Below are positions 15,778 through 29,332 of a stretch of DNA of 64,000 bases, piece by piece. The stretch is from Antennarius striatus (lineage: Eukaryota > Chordata > Actinopteri > Lophiiformes > Antennariidae): NCBI RefSeq assembly GCF_040054535.1, contig NC_090779.1, positions 22,810,501 through 22,874,500 on the forward strand. The letters run 5' to 3'. Position 1 is the first letter of the stretch; the number at the start of each line of letters is the position of its first letter. The notes under the pieces are model-generated. The model saw only the letters and a list, made by a program, of their open reading frames with translations. It was not told where the DNA came from and ran no database searches. Both the position numbers and the translations under genes were made by a program.

Positions 15778-16682
15778 TCAGGTAAAGGCACGGATCACTA
15801 ACTCCTTTAGGGAACGCGATGACACCTCCCCCCTCTCAACATCTTTTGTTCGGATCAGCTCCTCCTGTAACTGGGCCACAGGACGTCCCAGTTCATACCC
15901 AACATCCACCAGTAGGCCCAGTAGGGCAGCTCTGTACTGTTTCAGTCCGTACCGTCTCACTGGCGGCAGCGCTCTCTGAGCGGCGCCAAATGCTTGTTCT
16001 GGTTCCTTCAGGTCCCGGTAACAGACCGCCATGGCACACAGGGTGGGTACAATCAGGGTGGGCCTTTGCCACGGTAACAGCTTCTCCTCAATCTCTAAAA
16101 TGTTCTCGAGCTGCTCCAAAGCCAGCCGGAACTGTCCCGCTCGCAGGAGAGTGTGAGCTCGCTTCTGTTCCTGCTCAGTGAAGAATTTTGGGAAGTGAGG
16201 CGAACGTCGGACGCAGCGGATGGCGTACAGTTTAGCCAGGTAGTCCTGCAGGGAGAGGCGTCGCTCCGAGATGATTTCTGGACTGAAGTTCCCCGTCAGG
16301 AGTTTTCGGGGGAGAACCACCTCCTCCAGCTCCTCGTCGAACTCCTCCAGAAGTTTGTGGTGGAAGCAGGAGAAGTCGCTGTAACGGCGCTCTACAAACA
16401 CACGACGGGAATCGAAGCTACCTGAACGCATCACGACAACCTGATACACCTGCAGACAGACAGGAGACATCCAGACATGATGACTGTCTTCTTCAGGGAG
16501 CTGCTGCTGCTAGATGGGTTTCATTCACTGTCATCTCACCACATATTTATGCACTGTTTGTTCAACAATACGACTGGATGGGATTTCGAACAGCAGCCTG
16601 ACGGGCCGCTCTCTCTGCTTCACCTCCCTCCAGTTCTGCTGCAGCTCCTTGGTGGTTAAACAGGAGCAACTGGGAGGGTTGC
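15778..16682 (-). CDS. snx20: Sorting nexin, SNX20-like (N-terminal exon missing from model)
   Basis: PX-domain protein of the SNX20/SNX21 pair, which bind phosphoinositides on endosomes; SNX20 is known to bind PSGL-1. Two exons: 16540-16682 and 15778-16449, phases joining, ending in TGA. The first carries LTTKELQQNW and VRLLFEI. The second holds the PX core with RRYSDF (the phosphoinositide-binding Arg), LPRKLLTGNF and LYAIRCVRRS, then a helical TPR-like C-terminal region. TTKELQQNW and RKLLTGNF fit SNX20 better than SNX21. The upstream exon must supply one nucleotide before 16682 and carry the start codon; I could not find it in 16.7-19.4 kb. Confidence 0.85.
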
Positions 16683-19382
16683 CTGTGAAGACAGAGGTAA
16701 AGAAACAGTTCATCTCTGAGCGTCTTCAGAGCAAAGACCTGAGAGTGGCTTCAATCTGTAGTAAAGTGAGAACCTGGATCCACAGGTGTCGGGTCTGTCA
16801 GGTCACGCTGAGGTTCTGGTTCTGTCATAGCAGCTAAACAGCTGATCCGCATGGAAAATATGAAGTCCAGATTTAATTAATGACCCCCCCCCCCCAGGGG
16901 TTTTAAACTCACAAACTATCCTGGAACCCTGTTGCAGTACAGTAGGATTGAAAACCTCAATAAATACTTCATTTCATAATAATAGTCCTTCACACCGATT
17001 ATGAAATCTGAAACCAGTCGAATCTAAAGTGGTATTTCATTACGGCATGTCTAAACAGAAAAATGTCTAATTATTACAGTACAGTTTAAACTTTTTTTTG
17101 TGAGTTTTGTGAGTCGGCCGGAACCACGTACCTGATCAATCCACACGACGTGATGTGTTTATGACAGATGAAGCAGGACTCATGGTGTGGAAAGAACACC
17201 CTACAGAGGAATTAACATCAGTTTGTTTCAAACAATGCACAGATAAAGCAGTAGAAAGTGAAACTCTGGAACGCCTTTAGCATGAATGTATAAAAAGTGT
17301 GACTGCGCCAAAAGACGAAGAGGAAGTCAGTGTTTGAGATTTGTGAAAGAGAAAGGTGAAGAGGAAGTGACAGGAAATAGCAGTTTAGACTTTTGGGCGT
17401 TAAATGTGGTAACATCGAGTTAGGGTTTGTTTTATGGTTCTAGCAGAAACAGGAACAGGTGGGTGGTGTGTGCCGCAGCAGAGTGTCACTTACCCTAGAA
17501 GTACCCCAGTCTTCTAAAGTCACCCCAGAAGTACCCTGGCATGATCTTCTCAACCCAGGAGACAGTTACTGTAAACCACATGGTGCGTTCAAGTTCCTCT
17601 CTGCTTCTGTTGGGTGGAGACTCGTCAGCGTCTCACATGGTGTTCATCATCCTCCCACCTGGGGGTGCTGCTCACACACACTGCTACTCAATTTCATTTT
17701 CATCAGAGGGTTTGAATCTTAGATCAGAACATCCATTCATCCAACCTGGATCAAAACAAATCTAGTGATTTTTATCATTGATCCAGTTATTTCAGTTTGC
17801 CTCCTTGTTTTTTTTTTTTTTCTAATTTCTAAGGAAATATGTTGAACATTAAAAAAAAAATCACATGTATAAAGTTTATCTGTCAGTATGGTGTAGGTAC
17901 AGATAAATAAACCAGATCTACTTGATTTCAATATGCTTGTTGTGCATGAGATCATGAGGTTTTAGAAACCCCTCGAAATAACTCCAACTTTCAACCAAGT
18001 TTCTTTAGACATTTGATATTTATTAGTTTTTACAGTCAGGAAAATCTAATAAAAGTGTTTGAAGCAAACAAACCAGATTTCATGAGTAGAAAATAAAGGC
18101 ACTTAACTTACACCTGCTCCATAAAATAGCTTTTGGGGTTTTTTTTGTACAGATATTTACAACCTTCTGCTCACTAAAGGTGGAGGAGAAACACGAAGAT
18201 AACATGACCGTAGTAATCACATTACTAATATCAAAGTCAGTCTGTTAATGATAGATGACACATGTTGAAGAAGAGGGCCTGATTGTCACACTGCTAGTAT
18301 AACCTGAACCTCTCCAGCTCCTCCTTTCTGTGCAGTTCAGTTGTGTCCCTGGACACGCTAACAGATTTTGCACAATTACATTTCCATTTCTATTTTTACA
18401 CTTTCATCCATTATTATTATTTTTTTAAACAGTTTGCATAAATCTGTTGCAGTTGGAATCTGTTTCACTGAGATGGTTTTCTGACATTAGGACAAACTTC
18501 ATGCAGTCAGAGCTGAAGGGGTTAAAGAGCCATCAACTAGATCATCAGTCTAGCATCGTTGGTATGAATGTGTTTAAGAAAAGGAAGTTAAATAAAAATG
18601 TTTCTGTTACTTCTTCACACCTTCACTTCATTCGAATTGACACATTTTAATATGAAAATAAAATATTGAATATGATTTTAATGACTGTTCCTTTGGTACA
18701 ACTCCAGTAACAAACCATTTGATTTGATGGGGGTGATCTAAACCATTACAGGCCCACAATGCACTGTTCATGACTCAAGATGGGCTGCATCTACAGTTCA
18801 CTACCAGCAGAGGGCACCAAGCCCCGGTGGAGGTGAGCTCCATTACAGATTTGTTTAGCAAAGCAAAGTGTGTTAGGGGGAAAATGAAGCGTGGCTTCAC
18901 GGGGGACAAAGAGGGGTGAGCTCTCAGAGAAAAACATCTGGTGTCTCATTAAATATAATACTAAAATTAATAAGGAACAAACCCTTTTTGTTATTTTAAC
19001 ACAACATAAATTAGTCGATCACATTTTCAGGTTGTTCTGGATGATGCCAATATCAACAACAGAGCTGCTGTTAGCTAATGTTAGCTAACAACAGGAATTA
19101 GATGGGGGGGACTAAAGTTAGCTCGGAGCTAAAGAGGAGTCAGAGTGACAACAATACTAATGTGAACCCACCATTTGTGGCTAGCTGGACTGGTTGGCTA
19201 CAAAGGTTTCTACAGGGCAGTGACCTCTGACCCTGACTCGGATCTACTCACTATATTCTGAGCCAATGACACACCAGACTTCATCATGTGATGACTTCAT
19301 CACAGCTAGTGTGTAATTACACCGGCACCATAGCTTATGGTTGTGTTTCATGTGTCTTCCCTAGTCCTCACAGGTACAGAAA

Positions 19383-19421
<39 letters not shown>

Positions 19422-19445
19422 GCACACGTGTGTGTTTGCATGGCC
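16683..19445. other. Intergenic snx20-rbl2
   Basis: No convincing exon. The snx20 first exon and promoter should lie here. A poly-C run is at about 16886-16897 and a (TG)n tract at 19391-19418. ORFs here are short and of low complexity. Confidence 0.45.
19391..19418. repeat. (TG)n microsatellite
   Basis: TG repeat just beyond the rbl2 stop codon (3' UTR on the minus strand, where it reads CA). Confidence 0.9.
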
Positions 19446-22400
19446 TCAGTGGGAGGAGCTGCGGTCATTGGCCACGTCCTGTAGACGGCGGAGGAGGGCG
19501 GAGTGGTTGTCAGGACAAACCCTCTTAGGGGACGCCTCCGGCTCCAGGGGCATGCTGCGCTTCCTGGTTGGGGTCTCTCCTGTCCGGATCATGCTGTTGA
19601 TTTCCTGCAGGCGCTAAAGGGTCAGAGGTCACAGGTCAGAGGCCACAGACCAAAAGTAGAAATTCCACACTGTGTGTATTTTTAACAATAACCTATTTGT
19701 TTTCTCTGTAACTGTTTTATCATAAATGATGGTAGCAGGTTTATTCTCTCTGGTGATCATGTACAGTAAAGATTACTGTGTGTGTGTGTGTGTGTGTGGG
19801 GGGGGGGGTTCTCACATTGGGGGGGCTGCTGCAGATATAGTAGTGAATCTTGTCTCGAGGGGTGGTTGGCGTGGGGGCGGAGCCCGTCTTATGAGGTGAG
19901 ATGTAGATGGAGTGTTTGCTGGACAGAAGCATCCGACGGGGGGAGCCCGTCCTCAGGGTGGGGTACGGACAGAGGGGCGGGGACTCCACCTGCACAGATT
20001 CAAGACAGGTTCATTTGAAGAAAAAGAGCAGCAGAGACGTAATTACTGTATTAAAAGAACAGGAAACAACCCCCCCCCATTTGAAGAAAATTTTAGAAAA
20101 CCAACATACATGACTTCATTCAGTTCTATTACGTCCAGGGCTGCAAAAGGTTATTAATTACAACTCAGTTGGCTCAGATGTGGTTGATGCTAACCCTTTT
20201 AGCTTATGTGCACCAGTGGGATTTAATCCACAGAGTGTAAATGATGCGTTTTCGGACCAGTCTGTGTTATTATGATTACGTATTAACCAGTTCTGTGCTG
20301 GTAAACTGATCAGACGATCACACCTACCCCTGCAGACGACAAGCAAGCGGAGTACTGCAGAGCAAAGTCTCTCATCTGTTTGATGTAAACGTTGTTGTAG
20401 AAGTGGATCAGGTCTCCTCGCTCCTCCTCGCCATCGCCTGCGCCTGAGGACGGGGAATTATTGTTGGTGGGGATAGTGGGGGTCGTGGGGGTGCTGCCCG
20501 GCTGGGGGGTGGGTAAGGTGCTACTGGAACGAATAGGAAGCGGACTGATATCCCCACCTGCAGGGGGAGAGGGGTGAATGAAAGGGGAGAACACATGATG
20601 AATAAAATGTGTTTATCAATCAGATCCTACGTTGATTCTTGAAAGACAGAAGAAAATGTTCAAACACACAAGAGAAAAACGAAGAAGAAAACAGAAAATG
20701 TCAACAAGAGCCACCACTAGAGGGCGTCCTCCTATTGGAGGAAGCCCCAGGTCAGACCTTCAGGTCTGAGGGCCATGATGGAAAGCGTCAGTCTGGATCA
20801 CAGCTGGGGTTTCCTTACCGACATCCTGGCTGCTGTCAGACGAAACATGTTTGTTGGCATCACTGCTGCCAGAGAGACGGCGCCTCCGTCCAGAGATCAG
20901 CACGCTCCTGTACACCTGAGACACACACAAACACACACACACTTTGTAAAATGTCATGATGTTTTTTATTTTTTCATAATTTAGGGGGTTTGAGGCTTTT
21001 TTACAAGGCTGGAATGGATTAAAATGATTTTAGTTCTTCTAAATGGGGAAATATTGTTTGACTTACGAGCTCAAACTTATATCTAAAGGTCCTACTGTAT
21101 TGCATTATTACATTTTATGTACTGCTCACCAGTTAGAGGTTAAAAATGTGTTTGTTGTCAGATAATCTGGTGCAGGTCTGTGGATTAGTAATTTAACATA
21201 CAGTAAATCAGGTACGAGGTTCACCCCACACTGGAAGAGGCTCTTACGTTGCTGCTGGCCTGAGGCTGAGTGCGGTAACACTTCATGATGTTTTGGAAGT
21301 ACTTGTCTTCTTTGGTCACCTGAAGGCACCAAACAGGTACATTAACCTCAAGGGGATCAAACAGGATTGGAGGGATTTTCTCTCACGCACACGGACCTTC
21401 GCCATGACATAAACGGCACACATGAGGAGCTGGTCCAGGTGACGGTCCATCATCAGGTCGGTGCAGTGCACCAGAGAATGCTCAAAACACGTCCAGATCT
21501 TCCTCCTCAGCTCAGACGAAATGTCCAGTTTGGCACAAAGATCTCGGAGGCGCACACTGGCCAGGTGGTACACCTGTGACCGGGTGAAAACACAACCTCA
21601 TTGGTTAAGTCTATATAAACTGCCTTGTCGTGATCGATGAACGTGTCTGAGTCAGCATATTAGAGTTCAAATATGAAGATTTTTCCTGCTTCCTCCGTGG
21701 TTTGACAGATGTAACACTGCCCCCTAGTGGAAACACATTCGAGCTCCGGTCTGCTGATCCCTGACTTGCTGCTCCATCCCAGCGACGCCTATCAGCTCCA
21801 CCTGTAATTGGCTGCTTTGTATTAACCCATGAAGGACAGCAGGGCGTTGTACCTTTCTGAAGAACAGCGACAGCGAGCCTTTCCTCAGGGGGCTGCTGTG
21901 AGTTTTAGCCGCTGGTTTGGCACCAGCTGATTGGACGGTGCCAGACAGAGTCTGAGCTGACAACGGCTGCAGCGTGGCTCCGCCCTGTCCGGTCATGCTC
22001 ACTTGGACCGGGAAGAAGGTGATGCCTCCGCTCTCGTTGGCGATACCTGCAGAGGTCAGAGGTCAGTGAACCTCATCGTCATCATTCATAGATCACGTTT
22101 AGTCACCAGCCTCTCACCCCGCACAGGGATGGTGACCGTTTGCCCGTTGTCGGCGGTCATGGTGGCGGTTCCTACGGTGACCACAGTCTGTCCAGCTGGG
22201 ATGGTGGCGACGAGGTTGGACTGACCGGGCTTGACGACGGCGGCCGGCACCGCATTGGTGGTGCTGGTGGAGGAGGCTCCAGGCTCGCCCTCCATCGGGT
22301 CGACAAACAGACGGCGGCGTCCCGCACTGCTGGGCGGAGAGCTGTAGCGGTCCAGGAGGGTGGTAGGGGAGGGGGACACACCTGGGGGGGGGCATGATAT

Positions 22401-25400
22401 TCATATTTACAGACAGATGAAGGTAAAGGTGGGTACAGACAGGTGAGTGTAAGGACAAGGAAGCTACAGACACACCTTTGACAGTGCTGCTGGAGTTGAG
22501 GTCCGGTCTGTGGTTTGTGGGCGTGACAGGAACGCCCCCTGAGACGCTCTCGTCATTTTGTTCCAGGTACTGAGGAGGCATCACCTGAAACACACAGAGC
22601 CAGATCGTATCACTGGGACAAACAGTGTTTTTAATATTAAAGAAGAAATCCTATAGAAGCTAACTAGCATAGCTTAAATAGCTAAAGACTTCCTGTCACA
22701 TGTGTATTAGAATCGATTTGATTTCGTTTCTGGACCTGCTGGCAAGCCGGAACGCAGTCCTTGACCCCACGGAGGCTCTCCCACAGGGGGGAGTCACTGG
22801 TCCAGGCCAGACTCTCCAGGATCTGCTCCTCAACCTGGTTCAGATGTTTCACCACCGCTCGAAACAGACCCTGCTCCGCCCGCACCAACACCTCTATCAC
22901 CTGCACACACACACACGCACGCAAGCACGCACACGCTGCTTTTACTTTAGTTATTATTTTTCCTATTGATTCAAAAAATAAGAATGTGTATTTCTGAGGG
23001 AAGTTTGTACAACAATGTAATCCTGCAAACAGAAAAGCAAATCATTTTGTTTTGTTTTGTGTTTTTGCAGTCAGAAATGTCTCAATTAAAACCCATTTCT
23101 TCATAATCGGCTCCTTCCTTTTGATTCTGACATCATATCATCAAGTGTTACTTTATGGTTTACTTTTCAACTTTGTGCTTTGTCATGATTTTATTGGATG
23201 AATAAAAATGAGTCAGCATCATTATAAATTAAACATAAACGTTAGCCACCAAGCTGCTGTCGTTTGTGTTTCATTTACTCAGAGCTGAAGTTGAACCGAT
23301 CGGTCGTATTGATACCTTGTAGAAGTGATATGCCGGCAGCTGAAAGATGGTGATTAGGTTGGGGAAATCGCCTGGAGGTCTGTAAGAGAAGATGACGATC
23401 TCCAGAGAGCAGATGAGGAGAGAGCGGTGGAAGATGTCCTGCTCCAGGATGCACTGCAGTAAAGTCGCAGTAATAAGTGACGCCATCCAATCATTCCACG
23501 TGTTTCTCTAAGTGTTCGTAAAGAACTAGATTAGTTTAAAGCTGAGGAGGGCAGTCCTCACCGACAGGTCAGCGTCTCCTAGGATCATCTTTTCTCTCTC
23601 AATGATGGACTCCAGGATCCTGTAGTAGAGCGCCTCAGCCAGGTGGAAGTACTTCACTGCCATTTCTACCAGGAGGATACTACAGTTAGCACTAAGTAGG
23701 AGGACATCCGTATTTTTTGTAGGACTGTGTGTGGCCTACCTTTCCCCATCCCCCTGCTCTCCAGCTCACTACCGTCAAAATGTTGACAGAAGAGCTCAAA
23801 CATGGAATTCAGGCGCTCACTGATGACATCACTGGGATCTCTGGCACAGGCCCTGCAGGTACACAGCATGTGTTCATCAGCAGCAGTTGTTTTAATATTA
23901 GTATGGGGAGGGTTCATAAATGTTTAAATTACCGTAAATAATAAAATAAATAGTTCATCGCGGAATTGTTTTTTGCGAATGGTCATGGAACGCATTAACC
24001 GCAAGTAACGATGGATTACTGTACACGGGGTACTGTGAGCTGAAAAAATGTGTTAAAACATCGAATTCCCTGATCCACTGAGGCCAGATGGGACGTGGAC
24101 ATCTGTGACATCATCACAAATTAGTTAATGATCTCCCGGAGTGAAAGGAATGTGTGTTTAATGAGCCTGAAGGTCTGGGCCTATCAGTGAAGAGTCTCAG
24201 TGATATGACAGCACCGGCTGCAGATCCAAAAAAACACACACCTGAGCGTTTCCACTAGCTTAGCACTCGGGCCCTGTTTGGTCCCTGACAGGAGGGTGTG
24301 GAGCCGCCCGACGCTCTTCAGGGCGGTGGAGACAGGAGATGCCCAACTGTTCTCCTGGATGTACTTCCTGCTCGTCAGAGGAGTGGAGACCTTCAGAGCT
24401 GAGGCCTGATGACAAGAAGGAACAACTTAGTCCTTACTGTACTATCTATTTATTTTACTGTACATTTTTATAACATTTCATTTACATTACATTTATATTT
24501 TTTCATTATTTTTTGTATAATAATTTTTATTTAGACAGGACAGATGACCACTACGGCCCATTTCATTATTATTTTCTGTGTTTAGTCATGTTTAACAGCT
24601 GGAACTGGAGGTGGAAGCCGACTGTCTCACAGTGAGGCTCTTGTGAAGCCTGCTGGTGGCGCTGTCCTGGTTCTCCACCCCCTCACACAGGCACGGCCCC
24701 GGGGTCCCGATGTCCTCAAACGCCCCGTCACCAATGAAAATCCTCTCGTCCAGGCTGCCGGTGGCCAGAACGTGTTCTTCATAGACCCGACTGAGAGATA
24801 AACTGGGAACACAACATCACACATAAGATAACACCACAGAAAATAAAGTATAACAGTAGAGACAAAAGATGACGAGAGCATGAAGCTGTTATAGGAGAGT
24901 AGAATAAGTTCTGGTTGTTAAAGAAAGGTGAAAAAAAGAGAGACTTTTAATTCGACCCCTCAGGTAGAAAACGCCCTGGAATGTGGAATAAAACCTGGTT
25001 CTACTCTAACATTTCTTCACAGGAGGTTTTTCTTAGCAGATTATAAATCTGTGATCACGTCAGGAAATATAACAGCAACGTGTGAAAACAAGAAACTCAC
25101 AAACTGTCTCCAAAGTTCATGGGATCCAGAAAGCCGGTCAGACCGTCCTCTTTCCCTCTGAGAATCTGGAGGACAACGAGATAACAAGCAGTCAATAACT
25201 CTATCAATCCATCAGTCTATCAAAAAAAAAAAATCAATCAGCTATCAGTCAAACAGTCCAGGTTCACACAGTGAAATATCTTAAAGGAGCTGTCCTCCTG
25301 AAATCCTGAGGTATCATCATCAGTTCAGTCGGATAAAAATGTTGTGTGTGAAAACACTACATTTATGTGTTATTTTGTTCATGCTTATATAATCACATAT

Positions 25401-28400
25401 TAACCCTTTGTTACCCTGTGTTGGTCCTCACGGCTGGTTTATGTTGCACTCTAAATTCTTTATCTTACATAAGTCACACACCCACATACACGTGTCACAA
25501 ATGATTTGCTGTTGGATTATCTGTAATCTAACAGGTTTTCTCTAAAACAGCAAATCATTTGTCCAGACTCAGGTTCAGATCAGGTCCAAACTCATCATTT
25601 TTACATGGGTGTCAGAGGTCACAACGCCACATCTGTACAAAGGATACATGGAAAATACACTCACTCCTCTCAATCAGCCTGCTGCTTGTGTGAACGGAGT
25701 CCAAAGCTCTTGAATACAATTACAAAACCAAATCTTAAGTGTTTATTCTCAATTGAGTGTTAGTGATTCCCTCCTTATTCAGCAGAAGGACATTTTCTAC
25801 AACATATGCAGGAGCTGAACCGTACATCACTAGTGTGTAACCAGCAGGGCGTGCTGTTTTGTGATGTCGGCGCTTCTGATGCAGCATTTAATGTAAATCC
25901 TGCAGCGCTGACTTCAGCGGGATTTCTTGGTCGACGGTCATAAACATTTGAACGTGTGCAAACGAACAGGCGTGTGAACGGAAGCGCGTCTCACCCTCTT
26001 GTGGAACAGTTTCTTGATGAAAGGTTTCCAGAAATGTTCTTTGACTCCTTTGGCCTCCAGCACCAGACCATCATGCAGCTCACACAGCTCCTCTATGAAG
26101 CACAGTGGAGCGGAGGCCGGCCTGTAGTCCTTACTGCTGAAGTCCTCTGGTAGACCTGGAAAACATCGGACACCTCAGATCAGCTGATCTGCGTCGCTGA
26201 TCTCTGATCAGACAAACAACCGTCTGTGAAACAGTTTGGACGCTGTCTGACATGATCCCTCCTGCTGCCTGTCAGTCTGATTGGACCTGATCTTAAAAGT
26301 TGCTATAAAGCAGAGATGTTCTTGTGGGCTCTGAGCTAACAATGGTTGCTAAAGCTATTGGTTTTCTGGGTCTTAACATGAAAAGAAAGTTTTCTTCCTG
26401 TCTGATACGGTTTGGAGTGGAATCGTTTTTCATGTTGAGGCGGGAGACAGGAGCTTCCTCCTCTACACTAAATATCCTGTTTGGAGACGGAGGTGGAGGA
26501 AACACCAGGTGTGAGCAGGAAGTGAAAAAGCGCTGAGAAACTCTGCTGCAGCTCATTTTAACGTCGATCTGTTGAACAGCCAGAGCTGAATGTTTGATTT
26601 ATTTTTTGTGTTTGACTCAGGACGGTTCGCAGCCGAGTAGCAGACTTCCTTTAATTCAATGACTCCTTATGTCGTTGAGTATGAACAAATTCATCTTCAG
26701 TTTTTTTTACGAACAACAATTAGAAAAAAGTTTTTTTCAGCAATACTTATTTCTAGTTTAATATAAACATGATTTTAAAGCTGTAAAATTGTCCTGCCCC
26801 ACCCCCCCCCCCAAATGATCTTCAGCGCATCATGGGGCAGAGGGACAGTCAGAGTTATAAGACAACAGAGAAACGTGTTGTCTGTTCCATTCTCCAGACA
26901 ACATGGAGAAAGTTGAGCAGGTACCTCTGAAGTTCGGGTTGAGCAGCTCTTTCCTGGCGTTACACATCAGAGCGTTAGTGAAGACGAGGTCCAGAGCGCA
27001 CAGCAGCAAATGGTACGAGTTCACCAGGTCGTCGCTGATCATCGGGAAGTTCCCTGAACAGGATGGAAGAGACGGGACGGTTAATGCCGCCCTCACCAGG
27101 AAGAGTCTCTACGCAGCTTCAAATCGTGAAGAATGGGTAAACCCTCACCTTTAGCGTGGACAAACAGAACCCAGCAGAAGTTGAAGACCTCAGTCACAGT
27201 GCAAGGATGACGCCTGGAATAAGAAAAGAAGAAACTTTTCATTTCTATAATCTTTAGATCATTTATAGTCTTTATCAACTATTTTCAGTCAGACAAAAAA
27301 AACTCCAAGTTCAGAGACTATTGTTGATTTTTCCTTGACTTGCTTGACTAATCGATATCAGTTTACTGTTTGATTGACGGGTTCTGGATCTGAATGATAA
27401 CAGACAATGCCCCTGACCAGCAGCTCCTATGCGTTAAAGTATCTCACCTCTGCTTGCGGTTACGGTGAACTCGCGGCGGCTCCTCTGTCGGGGCCTTGAA
27501 GATGGATCTGAAGATGGGAACGTATTTCTTGAAGATGACGGCCGACACGGTGAAATTTCTCTCTAGCTTGTTAGTGGTCTGACGGAACTCCTGCGGCAGG
27601 TCAGCCATGTCCTGCCACTTCTTCATCTTACTGAAGAACTCTATGAGGCTGCAGAGGAGGAGAGGAAACCACGCAGTCAGCATGTGCATCTACTGGTCAC
27701 ATGATCTGCAGGTGAGACACAGGTGCGTTGTAGGCCTACCTCATCTCAGAGCATCGCAGAATTCTAGTCAGAGAGACGTAGTTCCCCTCTGAGGTGCCTT
27801 TTCCCACCGTTGGGACTGAAGACCTGCAGGCAACATACAGGGCACAGGCCAACCAGTGCAGCTCACTGCCCTGTAACCGGGGGAGGACCAGAGGGAGATG
27901 GGAGTCGGGTGAAGGGGGAGGAGAGGAGAGACAGGAGTTAGGATAGTAGGAAAGAGGAGGACAGAGGAGTCAAAGGGAAAGTAGGAAATAAGAGGTGAGA
28001 CGGAGTGATAGCAGGGGAGAAGAGGGGAAAAAAGGTTCAGGTGAAATAATAAGTTCATTTTTGCATTATTTAATATTAATTAACATTACAATTATTAATA
28101 CACCAGAACCATCCTGCTACTACGTTCCATTTCTCCATTGGTTTTTATTTAACAATGTTGATTAATATATAACCCTATAAATAATATATATATATATAAA
28201 CAGAAATATTTTATTCAAGAATAAAAACGAAACTTCTCATTACTTATTTATATATTACTTGGGCAGATGGATGCATCCTTTAAGTACATACGTCTGTGTG
28301 CGTATAAATCACCTCTCAAATGAAAAGTTTGTTTACATCAAACAATATTAAGCAAATACGTCACAACGGTACTTGAACACAGGACTCAGTAGTAACTGTG

Positions 28401-29332
28401 CAACAGGATGACTTCAGGTTCCAGTTTCTCTATTAATAAAGTCAGATTTCATCATCAGTCTGGGGGGGTGGACAGAAATCCTCCCCTTTAGCGGCTATCA
28501 GCTGGTCCGCTTTATATCAATGTCATTTTTTATACTGTTTTTATATTTTAATTCAATTTTATACTGTTTAGATTTTATTTTATACTGTTTATATTTTAAT
28601 ACTGTAATATTTTTAAATTTTATACTGTTTATATTTTTAGTTATAGTTTAGTATATAAGTCCTGTTAGTGCTGCATGTGCCTGTCTGTTAGTGTAATGTA
28701 TGTCTTGTGGTATGTCCTGTGATGTCAGTGTTTCCTTTTCTCCTGGTGTTTATCCAGTATTATTTGTTAAGTAATGCCTGAGCAGTGGATATATGCAATT
28801 TCCTCCGGGATTAATAAAGTATCTATCTATCTATCTATCTATCTATAACAGCTACTACGGTTGTTGTTATTGTGTCATAACGTGTCTTATGTTACATCAT
28901 TCTAATATGGTAGCTATGCCTTAATCTCTTTTGCACGATCGTTATATTTATTGAACAAAATTTGTTTTTTTTTGTGTGCTTTAATTTGTTTAAACAGCCA
29001 TTTTATCAAAATTTTAATTGATGTTTTTATTCATTCATAAACTGACATGAAGGCGACTGAAGCTACAGTTGCTAGCTCAGACTGTAGCTGAACCTAGCTA
29101 GCTAACGTGACAGTAAACGGGGTCTCTCTTGGAAAGCAGCGCCAGGAAGAAGCAGAATAAAGACATAAACATTAATGTAATGGATCAATCTTACCTCAAG
29201 TGTGAAATTTCTGCTGATGTTTTCGTAGGTTTTCCAGCCCTCGGTGCTCGCCTCCTCGTCCATATTTAAAGCCCGACACAGATCCTCATACCCGGTTCGA
29301 GCTCTCTGCATTAAATCGTCCTCGTCGCTCAT
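19446..29332 (-). CDS. rbl2: Retinoblastoma-like protein 2 (p130)
   Basis: Pocket protein that binds E2F4/5 and the DREAM complex and represses cell-cycle genes in G0. Twenty-two exons join in phase to 1,076 aa (human 1,139, also 22 exons): 29195-29332, 27740-27870, 27448-27648, 27149-27213, 26925-27053, 25995-26155, 25101-25165, 24631-24802, 24242-24405, 23740-23852, 23562-23665, 23316-23453, 22736-22900, 22476-22584, 22118-22381, 21853-22046, 21397-21573, 21248-21319, 20819-20915, 20328-20557, 19816-19989, 19446-19613. Cyclin-fold N terminus, pocket A (exons about 9-13), spacer with cyclin-binding RRRLF and the NNGQTVTIPV stretch, pocket B (LFFRKVYHLASVRLRDLC onward), and the C-terminal INSMIRTGETP. 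The spacer motifs identify RBL2 rather than RBL1. Confidence 0.97.
23885..24025 (+). mobile_element. Short DNA-transposon-like repeat, copy 1
   Basis: Lies in rbl2 intron 9. Shares TATGGGGAGGGTTCATAAAT, AATTACCGTAAAT and a GGAACGCATTAACCGC segment with an inverted copy at 40750-40910. The CG-rich 'cgcgg' ends suggest a non-autonomous DNA element; family not assigned. Confidence 0.65.
25497..25562. repeat. Perfect 17-bp stem with 32-nt loop
   Basis: Arms 25497-25513 (ACAAATGATTTGCTGTT) and 25546-25562 are exact reverse complements. Located within rbl2 intron 6. Confidence 0.9.
27879..28035. repeat. Polypurine tract beside rbl2 exon 2
   Basis: About 155 bp that is almost all A and G on the plus strand, hence a very long polypyrimidine tract directly before the 3' splice site of rbl2 exon 2 on the coding strand. 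Confidence 0.8.
28500..28850 (+). mobile_element. Retroelement 3' tail with (ATCT)n, in rbl2 intron 1
   Basis: An AT-rich tandem stretch with repeated TTTTATACTGTTTA units (28525-28640) precedes TTTCCTCCGGGATTAATAAA and (TATC)n. GGGATTAATAAAGTATCTATC is the usual 3' end of a fish non-LTR element or SINE. A second tail is at 57805-57860. Confidence 0.65.

Noticed and set aside
17120-17195. Candidate snx20 first exon on the minus strand with a good-looking donor
   Set aside because: The ATG frame hits a stop just before the donor and supplies the wrong phase.
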